Shown: one piece after another, positions 1 through 6,113 of the stretch
How positions within the stretch are numbered: position 1 is the stretch's first letter
Layout: each line of letters starts with the position of its first letter
Made by a program: the position numbers and the translations under genes
Source: Bacteroidota bacterium
Lineage (GTDB): Bacteria; Bacteroidota; Bacteroidia; Bacteroidales; PUMT01
NCBI GenBank assembly: GCA_003567115.1
Contig: PXAP01000317.1
Location: forward strand, 1-26,128
Direction: 5' to 3'
Length of the DNA: 26,128 bases
The notes under the pieces: model-generated
Told to the model about the DNA's origin: nothing
The model's input: the letters and a program-made list of their open reading frames with translations, nothing else
Databases searched by the model: none

Positions 1-60
1 AAAGCATGGATGATCCATGAATTGGAAAGCAAAATATCCGAATCATGAATTATTAACACA

Positions 61-90
61 TTGTTAAACAAATTGCTAACTATACTTTAT
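61..90 (+). promoter_or_regulatory. Candidate Bacteroidota-type promoter for the four-Cys gene
   Basis: A TTG at 61-63 is followed after 19 bases by TACTTTAT at 83-90, a partial match to the Bacteroidota -7 consensus TAnnTTTG. The spacing fits the known -33/-7 architecture. Transcription would start shortly before the ribosome binding site AGGAGG at 112-117. The -7 box is imperfect, so this is a candidate only. Confidence 0.4.
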
Positions 91-122
91 ACAGATGAAA
101 CCAACAAAAGCAGGAGGTAAAA

Positions 123-533
123 ATGCATTACGATTATTTCTGTCCAATGTGCCGGGGTATGCTGAGAGTGGGCGACAAGCTGGTTTTTTCAGCCAAAACC
201 AGGGATAATAAGCACGGTCTTATATTACTGAGCCCGGAACTCGGAGATTACACCACCGAACACCACCCTTCCTTTGACATAAAGGAAGGAGAGGAGTACA
301 AATTCTACTGCCCCATCTGCCATGCAAAGCTGAATGATCAAGCCCATGAAAAACTGGTTAAGATCTTAATGACAGATGAAAAGGGGGATGAATATGAAAT
401 ATTCTTCTCGGGCATAGCCGGCGAAAAATGCACCTACAGGGTGCGTGACAAAGAAAAGGAAGAGCTGGGCCCCGACAGGGAAAAATACGAGCAGTATTTT
501 GATCTTCCCAATGAGTACAGGAAATACCTGTAA
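123..533 (+). CDS. Hypothetical four-cysteine (zinc-ribbon-like) small protein
   Basis: This 136-residue protein is not one I recognise. It has two CxxC pairs, C7-P-M-C10 and C63-P-I-C66, each beginning with the same Cys-Pro-x-Cys pattern, so a single structural zinc site built from two knuckles is likely. Between and after them the chain is acidic and charged (an EGEEY stretch and several Asp/Glu/Lys runs), and it ends in a Tyr-rich tail around residues 119-135. There is no signal peptide or membrane segment, so it should be cytoplasmic. The start is well supported by AGGAGG at 112-117, six bases before the ATG, a strong site for this genome. It is the only plus-strand gene in the window and converges on hydA. 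A nucleic-acid or protein-binding role would be guesswork. Confidence 0.8.
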   Translation: MHYDYFCPMCRGMLRVGDKLVFSAKTRDNKHGLILLSPELGDYTTEHHPSFDIKEGEEYKFYCPICHAKLNDQAHEKLVKILMTDEKGDEYEIFFSGIAGEKCTYRVRDKEKEELGPDREKYEQYFDLPNEYRKYL

Positions 534-540
534 TTCGTCT

Positions 541-582
541 CTGGTAAACCACCCTGCACCAGGGACGCAGGGATTTCCTGCG
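541..582 (+). other. Overlapping alternative hairpins downstream of the four-Cys gene
   Basis: Within the 166-base gap between convergent genes, CCCTGC (552-557) can pair with GCAGGG (567-572), and CGCAGG (566-571) can pair with CCTGCG (577-582). The two share bases and cannot both form. There is no T-tract directly after them, so they are not convincing terminators by themselves. The rest of the gap to 635 shows nothing clear. Confidence 0.35.
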
Positions 583-635
583 GTTCTCTAAAAGTCAGGC
601 AAGTCTGAAGTTAAGGCCATAACCGGGCAGGATGA

Positions 636-670
636 AAATAAGAGGCTGTCACCGGAGACGCCTCTTATTT
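636..670. terminator. Bidirectional terminator between the four-Cys gene and hydA
   Basis: AAATAAGAGGC (636-646) is perfectly complementary to GCCTCTTATTT (660-670), an 11-bp stem; a GTC/GAC pair extends it into the loop. It sits between convergent genes and would serve the plus-strand gene and the hydCBA transcript. The minus-strand RNA continues into a TTATTTTC stretch, giving a modest U-tract. Confidence 0.8.
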
Positions 671-699
671 GATCATTCCTGCAGCATATACACGCCGTT

Positions 700-2493
700 C
701 TAATATCTCTTTCTCTCTTTGTAATGGGTATGCAAAAGCTCGTGGGATTTGTGACTCAGGGGCTCACCGAGAAACTCCTTGTAGATGGCAACAATTTCGG
801 GATTTTCGTGCGACTTCCTGATGGGCTTGCCTGAATCTTCCTTATAGATTGCTTCAGTCCTTTTCCTTCGGATCTCCATATTTGTGGGAATAGGCTGCCC
901 CCCTCCTCCTATGCAGCCTCCGGGGCATGCCATGATCTCAATGAAATGATAATCGGCTTCACCCGATTTGACCTTTTCCATCACATATTTGGCGTTGGTA
1001 AGCCCGTGAGCGGTAACTGTTTTCAGTTCGGCACCTTCAAGAAAGTTCCACTCAGGCACTGTATTTTCAATCTTGACTGTAACCTCTTTAATCCCATCCA
1101 TGCCACGTACCGGGGTGATATTAAGGTTCTCGAAAGGCACCTCCCTTCCGGTCACAATCTCGTAGGCAGTACGCAGGGCAGCTTCCATAACACCACCGCT
1201 GGCACCGAAAATTACAGCGGCTCCGGTAGATTGACCCATTATACTGTCATAATTCTCTTCAGGTAAACTATTGAAATCAAGACCGGCCTGCCTGATCATC
1301 ATAGCCAGTTCGCGGGTAGTAAGTACATAATCTACATCCTTGTGACCGCTGCTTCTCATCTCCGGCCTGTCAGCCTCAAATTTCTTTGCTACACAGGGCA
1401 TGATGGAAACAGATACTATGTTTTCAGGATCAAGACCCCGCTTCTGCGCATAATAGGTCTTTGCCAGCGCACCGAACATCTGCTGCGGCGACTTGCAGGT
1501 GGACAGATTATCAAGATACTCGGGAAAAGTATGCTCTATAAACTTGATCCAGCCGGGCGAACAGGAAGTAGCCATAGGCAGTTTGGCGGTAGGATCTTTG
1601 TCCACCAAAGCCTTCTTCAGCCGGGTAAGCAATTCGGTCCCCTCTTCCATAATTGTAAGGTCGGCCGAAAAATCGGTGTCAAGCACAGAATCAAATCCAA
1701 CACGCTTGAGTGCGGATACCATTTTTCCGGTAACTACCTCACCGGCTTCGAGTCCAAGATCCTCTCCAAGAGAAACCCTGGTAGCAGGAGCCGTTTGTAC
1801 CACAACATGTTTCTTATCCCTGTATATGGCATCCCATACCTCATCCACATAATTACGCTCAATCAACGAGCCGGTGGGACAGCGGTTAATACATTGCCCG
1901 CAATTGGTACAAACAACGTCGTACATCGGGTTTTCAAAGAAGGTGGATATCTTCATCCTGTCTCCTTTGTAGGCCACACCCAGTGCGCTTACATGCTGCA
2001 ATTCCTCGCAGGTGCGTACACAGCGCTGACACCGTATACACTTGCTGTCATCCTTTATAATTGAAGGTGAAAAATTATCAATTGTATAATTTTTGAGGGG
2101 CACCAGGTCTATGTACAGTTGTTCTTCGGCGGACTTGTACTCGCTGGCAAGGTCCTGCAGTTCACATTGTTTGTTTTTGTAACAAATGGTACATTGGGCA
2201 TTATGTTCCGAAAGCAGCAACTCAATGATGTTCTTTCTGGCAGAACGCACCTTGAGGGTATTGGTGTGAACATCCATACCTTCAGAGACAGGCATGGCAC
2301 AGGAAGCTACCAGTCCCCTGGCACCTGTCACTTCTACAACACAAACCCTGCAGTTACCTGCAACACAAAGGTCCTGATGATAACACAAGGTGGGAATATG
2401 CACGTTAACAGCCCTGGCTGCATCCAGTATGGTCTGACCCTCATCAAGCTGCACATCAACACCGTCTATTTTTAAATTTATCTTTTTAGCCAT
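700..2493 (-). CDS. hydA: [FeFe]-hydrogenase catalytic subunit HydA (trimeric, NADH-linked type)
   Basis: This 597-residue subunit should reduce protons to H2 (or the reverse) in the cytoplasm as part of HydABC. Domains in order: an N-terminal [2Fe-2S] ferredoxin fold with C37, C43, C48, C51 and C65; a His-ligated [4Fe-4S] segment with H97, C101, C104 and C110; two [4Fe-4S] sites at C152/155/158/162 and C195/198/201/205; then the H-cluster domain. The H-cluster motifs are TSCSPGW (309-315), MPCVAKK (365-371) and MACPGGCIGGGGQP (521-534). The first departs from the usual TSCCPGW, with Ser at the second Cys position. The protein ends after the H domain and lacks the extra C-terminal [2Fe-2S] domain of the Thermotoga enzyme. 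It is the last gene of hydC-hydB-hydA, 36 bases after hydB, with no clear Shine-Dalgarno site. The maturases HydE, HydF and HydG are not in this window. Confidence 0.95.
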   Translation of the reverse strand: MAKKINLKIDGVDVQLDEGQTILDAARAVNVHIPTLCYHQDLCVAGNCRVCVVEVTGARGLVASCAMPVSEGMDVHTNTLKVRSARKNIIELLLSEHNAQCTICYKNKQCELQDLASEYKSAEEQLYIDLVPLKNYTIDNFSPSIIKDDSKCIRCQRCVRTCEELQHVSALGVAYKGDRMKISTFFENPMYDVVCTNCGQCINRCPTGSLIERNYVDEVWDAIYRDKKHVVVQTAPATRVSLGEDLGLEAGEVVTGKMVSALKRVGFDSVLDTDFSADLTIMEEGTELLTRLKKALVDKDPTAKLPMATSCSPGWIKFIEHTFPEYLDNLSTCKSPQQMFGALAKTYYAQKRGLDPENIVSVSIMPCVAKKFEADRPEMRSSGHKDVDYVLTTRELAMMIRQAGLDFNSLPEENYDSIMGQSTGAAVIFGASGGVMEAALRTAYEIVTGREVPFENLNITPVRGMDGIKEVTVKIENTVPEWNFLEGAELKTVTAHGLTNAKYVMEKVKSGEADYHFIEIMACPGGCIGGGGQPIPTNMEIRRKRTEAIYKEDSGKPIRKSHENPEIVAIYKEFLGEPLSHKSHELLHTHYKERKRY

Positions 2494-2529
2494 TCTATTA
2501 TATTTAGAAGTTCAAATATTGTTTTTTCC

Positions 2530-3690
2530 TTAATATATCATCTCTTCCCTGAAATTTTCAACAATTGAGGAGAAAGAGTTTGCAACAGACTGACCGAGAC
2601 CGCACTTTGAAGCCATTTTCATGGTTTCGCTCAGTTTCATAAGCTGGTCAAGGTAGGAAGCCTTCTGTTCTCCTTTTTTGACGGCCTCAATACCCTTGAT
2701 CAGCTGCTGACAACCCACCCGGCAGGGAGTGCACTGGCCGCACGACTCCTCTTCGAAAAACTCAAGATAATTGTGCAAAACATTGTACATGGACCGGGAG
2801 CTGTTGAAAACCTTCATGGAACCTCCGGTGGGCACACCTTCAAAACCTATGATTGTATCGTTAAACATTTTCCTGGGAACACAAAAACCGGCAGCACCGC
2901 CAACCTGTACAGCCTTGGTGTCGCCATCACCAAACTCCTCAACAAAATGATTGAGCGACATCCCCAGCTCCAGTTCATATATACCAGGTATGGGAGTATC
3001 GCCCGATAACGAAAAGACTTTTGATCCCCTTGAATCGGATGTGCCCAGTTCCCTGAAGCCCATCGGTCCGTGTTTGCAGATCATGTAAGCATAAACCAGG
3101 GTTTCCACATTGTTTATTACGGTGGGTTTATCCTTAAAACCGGCAACAGTGGGATACGGGGGCTTATTTCGGGGTTCACCGCGTTTCCCTTCCATAGACT
3201 CAAACAAAGCGCTCTCCTCGCCGCATATATATGCGCCGCTGCCCATCTGTATAAATATTTCGAAATCCAGAAGATCTTTGATCTCCCTGTGAAAAACATC
3301 CAGGGCTTTTTGGAGTTGCGGAAGCAGGAACCGATATTCGCCCCGCAGGTAGATATATCCTTTTTTGGCTCCGATAACTTTTGCACATACTGCCATTCCT
3401 GAGAAAACCTTGTTGGGCACCCTGAAAAGTATCTCCCTGTCCTTGAAAGTACCGGGTTCGCCTTCATCGGCATTACATATCACAAAACGCTCATCGGCAG
3501 ATTCTTCAGATGCGAATTTCCACTTCAGTCCGGTGGGAAAACCGGCTCCTCCCCTTCCCTTGAGACCCGACTCCAGAATATCATTTATGATCTTATCATT
3601 GGATTTACCGAATGTTTTTTCAAGTACCTTCGGGCACTCAGAATCTTCCTGAAAAATAAGATCAATTCTCTTTAATTTATTATATGTCAT
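2530..3690 (-). CDS. hydB: Hydrogenase NADH-binding flavoprotein subunit HydB (NuoF-like)
   Basis: At 386 residues this is a NuoF-type subunit that binds FMN and NAD(H) and passes electrons to HydA. The Gly-rich FMN/NAD loop GRGGAGFPTGLKW is at 45-57, a second conserved loop GSGAYICGEESAL at 150-162, and the [4Fe-4S] ligands are C317, C320, C323 (CGQCTPC) and C363 (KCGLG). The chain begins and ends with the NuoF core. It has neither the N-terminal thioredoxin-like [2Fe-2S] domain nor the C-terminal 2[4Fe-4S] ferredoxin domain found in the roughly 600-residue HydB of well-studied bifurcating enzymes. The start has a good ribosome binding site (AGGAGA at 3699-3704, 8 bases upstream). It lies between hydC (48 bases) and hydA. 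The truncation appears natural because both ends are intact; whether this complex uses ferredoxin is open. Confidence 0.93.
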   Translation of the reverse strand: MTYNKLKRIDLIFQEDSECPKVLEKTFGKSNDKIINDILESGLKGRGGAGFPTGLKWKFASEESADERFVICNADEGEPGTFKDREILFRVPNKVFSGMAVCAKVIGAKKGYIYLRGEYRFLLPQLQKALDVFHREIKDLLDFEIFIQMGSGAYICGEESALFESMEGKRGEPRNKPPYPTVAGFKDKPTVINNVETLVYAYMICKHGPMGFRELGTSDSRGSKVFSLSGDTPIPGIYELELGMSLNHFVEEFGDGDTKAVQVGGAAGFCVPRKMFNDTIIGFEGVPTGGSMKVFNSSRSMYNVLHNYLEFFEEESCGQCTPCRVGCQQLIKGIEAVKKGEQKASYLDQLMKLSETMKMASKCGLGQSVANSFSSIVENFREEMIY

Positions 3691-3738
3691 GGTGAGATTC
3701 TCCTTTATTATATTATACTTTTATTTTTTTCTGTTTAC

Positions 3739-4203
3739 TTATTTACTGCCATAATCCTCAATGATCTCAATGGCCTTCTCCACTGTCAGATTGGTATAGG
3801 CCTGATCATTTATAAGCATGGCAGGCCCTTCATGGCACCACCCCATACAATTTGTCTCCAGCAAGGTAAATTTTTTATTCTGCGTGGTCTCACCCAGTTT
3901 TATCTTCAGGCTGTCTTCAATCGCCTGTATGATCTGGTTCTTGCCCTTCATATCACATGTAATTGTGCGGCATATGCGTATTACATATTTACCTCTTGGT
4001 TCGGTATCCAGAAAGCTGTAAAACGTGGCTGTCCCATAGACCTGTGCAGCAGAGAGATCAAGCTCCCGGGCCACTTCAGTAAGTGCCACATCTGATAAAT
4101 ATCTTTCCTGCTCAACTATGCCCTGTAAAATATGCAGCAGATTCTCCCTCTTCCTGCCATATTTATCGGCCAAATTTTTAACTAATTCATGAACTTCCGG
4201 CAT
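3739..4203 (-). CDS. hydC: Hydrogenase [2Fe-2S] subunit HydC (NuoE-like)
   Basis: This 154-residue thioredoxin-fold protein carries one [2Fe-2S] cluster and mediates electron transfer next to HydB. The ligands are C78 and C83 (CRTITC) and C119 and C123 (CMGWC), the normal NuoE/HydC spacing, and the length is typical. An N-terminal helical region (1-60) resembles NuoE helix bundles. It is the first gene of the hydCBA operon, starting 43 bases from the nearest of two Rex-like palindromes (4246-4280). NuoE of complex I is the main alternative, but the directly following NuoF-like gene and H-cluster gene make a hydrogenase role much more likely. Confidence 0.92.
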   Translation of the reverse strand: MPEVHELVKNLADKYGRKRENLLHILQGIVEQERYLSDVALTEVARELDLSAAQVYGTATFYSFLDTEPRGKYVIRICRTITCDMKGKNQIIQAIEDSLKIKLGETTQNKKFTLLETNCMGWCHEGPAMLINDQAYTNLTVEKAIEIIEDYGSK

Positions 4204-4245
4204 CGCTTTTTATTTTTTAATTAAATAAATTGTAGTTTATGTAAT

Positions 4246-4280
4246 TTGTTATATTTGTAACATTGTTATTTTTATAACAC
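4246..4280. promoter_or_regulatory. Tandem Rex-like palindromic operators upstream of hydCBA
   Basis: Two imperfect copies of one palindrome lie side by side. The first, 4246-4263, reads TTGTTA-N6-TAACA; the second, 4263-4280, reads TTGTTAT-TTTT-ATAACAC. Each matches the clostridial/Thermotoga-type Rex consensus TTGTTAA-N4-TTAACAA at 11 of 14 specified bases by my count. Their centres are 17 bases apart. Rex is an NADH/NAD+-sensing repressor known to control fermentative hydrogenases, so NADH-responsive control of hydCBA is a reasonable inference. No rex gene is present here. Confidence 0.5.
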
Positions 4281-4300
4281 TAAATATTTCGATATATTGC

Positions 4301-4328
4301 CCGGTAAAAAATTTAAATTTATTACCGG
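4301..4328. repeat. 28-base near-perfect palindrome upstream of the hydCBA operators
   Basis: CCGGTAA (4301-4307) and TTACCGG (4322-4328) flank the perfect palindrome AAATTTAAATTT, giving one long inverted repeat broken by a single A/A mismatch pair. No T-tract follows on either strand, so an intrinsic terminator is unlikely. It could be a protein-binding site or a cruciform-forming sequence. Confidence 0.5.
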
Positions 4329-4498
4329 CTAAAAAATGAAACCATAATAAAAATCATGTTTTTTTACAGATCAGGCCCTGAATTAAAACCCGGATTAAAT
4401 ATAAAACAATCCTGGAAACCAGGTAATATTAAATCTATTCTGATATTAACCATTAACTGGTCTTAAAAGATGACAAAAATAACCTTTTTATTGTAATT

Positions 4499-4521
4499 AA
4501 AAAATCTGCTTAATAAAAAGC
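4499..4521 (-). terminator. Weak candidate terminator after maf
   Basis: On the minus strand GCTT and AAGC (4518-4521 and 4508-4511 in + coordinates) form a four-bp stem followed after three bases by six T residues. The stem is short, so termination efficiency is doubtful, but it lies just beyond the maf stop. Confidence 0.35.
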
Positions 4522-4530
4522 TTTTGGGGG

Positions 4531-5121
4531 TTATAAATAAAGAAGATTTTCGTAAAGCTTATCCACAGGAAGTCCCATTACATTAAAATAAGATCCCCTG
4601 ATCGATTTTACCCCTGTATATCCTATCCATTCCTGTATACCATAGGCGCCGGCCTTATCAAAAGGCTTGTATTTATCAACATAGTAAATAATCTCATCCA
4701 GGCAAAGGTCACGAAACCAGACTGAGGTAAGGGAATTAAAAGAGACTGTTTTTAATTTGCTGCTCAGACACACACCTGAAATGACCTGGTGCTTCCGCCC
4801 GGAAAGTTCCTGCAGGCAGCTTATGGCATCATCCCGGCCGGCCGGTTTGCCCATAACTTTCTTTCTGCACCATACAATGGTGTCGGCCGTTATAATAAGT
4901 GTATTATCATCCTGTAAATATTGCAGTGCTTCTGATTTTTTAACGGCGAGATATACGGGAATTTGTTTTTTATGAATAGAAGGGGGAAAAGTTTCCTCCA
5001 CTTCAACATTAGCAATAACATTAAATTTTATCCCCAGTTCTCCAAGCAGAAACTGCCTCCTGGGAGAAGCGGATGCAAGTATGATCCTGGTATTTTTGAA
5101 TTTATCCTTTAAAGGCAGCAT
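4531..5121 (-). CDS. maf: Maf family nucleoside triphosphate pyrophosphatase
   Basis: Maf proteins hydrolyse non-canonical or methylated nucleoside triphosphates (dTTP/UTP-type in the YhdE branch) to monophosphates and are linked to house-cleaning and cell-division control. The 196-residue length is typical. The phosphate-binding signature SASPRR is at 17-22, the metal/catalytic TADTIV segment is centred on D80, and GKPAGRDDA follows near 91-99. The C-terminal KAGAYGIQ and GSYFNVMGLP stretches are the usual family blocks. It begins 8 bases after the prenyltransferase stop, so it is co-transcribed with that gene and the upstream fusion gene. No obvious Shine-Dalgarno site is present. The family call is firm; the substrate subgroup is inferred. 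Confidence 0.92.
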   Translation of the reverse strand: MLPLKDKFKNTRIILASASPRRQFLLGELGIKFNVIANVEVEETFPPSIHKKQIPVYLAVKKSEALQYLQDDNTLIITADTIVWCRKKVMGKPAGRDDAISCLQELSGRKHQVISGVCLSSKLKTVSFNSLTSVWFRDLCLDEIIYYVDKYKPFDKAGAYGIQEWIGYTGVKSIRGSYFNVMGLPVDKLYENLLYL

Positions 5122-5129
5122 ATAAAAAT

Positions 5130-6113
5130 TTACATGGAGGATATGATAATATACCGTACCAGAGGAGCATACATAAGTCCCAGAAGCATGATAAGTTTTG
5201 CCAGGCGATTTGCAAACCTGTATTCAACCCGGGTGCCGGCTTTTATAATTCTGTAAAACAACAGGGTCATCGGAAATAAAAGAAAAACAATAAAATACAC
5301 CAGGCTCAGATAATCAATCTCCCCGTAAAAGCCTGTCATAAGATAGGTCCGGTACAGGTATGCCAGCGACAAAACAGTCACAATAATCAGACCGCAGGCA
5401 ATCATTTTTGTATACGATATTCCAAGAACAATAGGCACTGACCGTCTTCCCTGTTCTATATCTCCCTCATAATCTTCCATATCCTTAACAAGTTCCCGGA
5501 TAAGATTTGTAAGAAAGGCAAAATAGCCGAATGACCCTACCCAGGCAAATATATAATTGAAGCTGGTCTGGTACATTTTCATAATATCCCCGTATTCCCT
5601 GTTGAGCATAGGAATTTCGAACAATACAACCATTACCGGTACCATAGCTGTGAGAAATGATATTACCAGGTTCCCGGTCAGAAACTGCCGGTTATATGTT
5701 GTAGAGTAGAACCAAAGTAATCCGGCTACAACAACAAAGGCCAATCCCAGTATGGGGATCCCTGTATGTATAGCCAGATAAATACCTGTCAGCACACCGG
5801 CAAAATTCAATATCCAATGAAGTACTATTGCCGTACGCCGGGGAATTTGCAATCCGATCACCACTTTTTCAGGGCGGTTAAGCATATCGGTGCGGGTATC
5901 GAAATAATCATTGATTACATACCCGGCTGCAGTTATCAGGAGGGTGGCAATTACCAGCAGAAAGAAATGGAATTCTCCCAGCTGAAGCTCAAAGCCATTA
6001 ATTCCAAGAATGGGGCTGATAATGGCATACCTCATTAAATATTGGGTAAGAGCCACAACAAGCAGGTTTTTATACCTTATAAGGCGGAGAAACGCGGTGA
6101 TCTTCAGGTTCAT
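5130..6113 (-). CDS. UbiA-family membrane prenyltransferase
   Basis: This 327-residue integral membrane protein has about eight or nine hydrophobic helices and both UbiA-family aspartate-rich motifs: N68-D69-Y-F-D72-T-R-T-D76 and D211-M-E-D214-Y-E-G-D218. These bind Mg-prenyl diphosphate and drive prenyl transfer. Bacteroidota homologues are often labelled geranylgeranylglycerol-phosphate geranylgeranyltransferase-like. The real acceptor (a quinone precursor, a lipid or another molecule) cannot be read from this sequence, so I give no gene symbol. Its ATG overlaps the stop of the upstream fusion gene (ATGA at 6110-6113), indicating translational coupling, and maf follows 8 bases after its stop. 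Confidence 0.88.
   Translation of the reverse strand: MNLKITAFLRLIRYKNLLVVALTQYLMRYAIISPILGINGFELQLGEFHFFLLVIATLLITAAGYVINDYFDTRTDMLNRPEKVVIGLQIPRRTAIVLHWILNFAGVLTGIYLAIHTGIPILGLAFVVVAGLLWFYSTTYNRQFLTGNLVISFLTAMVPVMVVLFEIPMLNREYGDIMKMYQTSFNYIFAWVGSFGYFAFLTNLIRELVKDMEDYEGDIEQGRRSVPIVLGISYTKMIACGLIIVTVLSLAYLYRTYLMTGFYGEIDYLSLVYFIVFLLFPMTLLFYRIIKAGTRVEYRFANRLAKLIMLLGLMYAPLVRYIIISSM

Larger units (their letters stand above)
4204..4530. other. AT-rich 327-base gap between maf and hydC
   Basis: This gap holds the Rex-like operators (4246-4280), a 28-base palindrome at 4301-4328, a small hairpin CCTGG-AAA-CCAGG at 4411-4423 and a weak terminator after maf at 4499-4521. I found no credible reading frame, RNA gene or clean TAnnTTTG -7 box for hydCBA. 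The stretch is strongly A+T-rich compared with its neighbours. Confidence 0.6.

Noticed and set aside
1342..2064. A 240-codon plus-strand frame antisense to hydA
   Set aside because: The minus strand encodes a complete HydA with all expected metal-binding motifs; the antisense frame has no recognisable domain or ribosome binding site.
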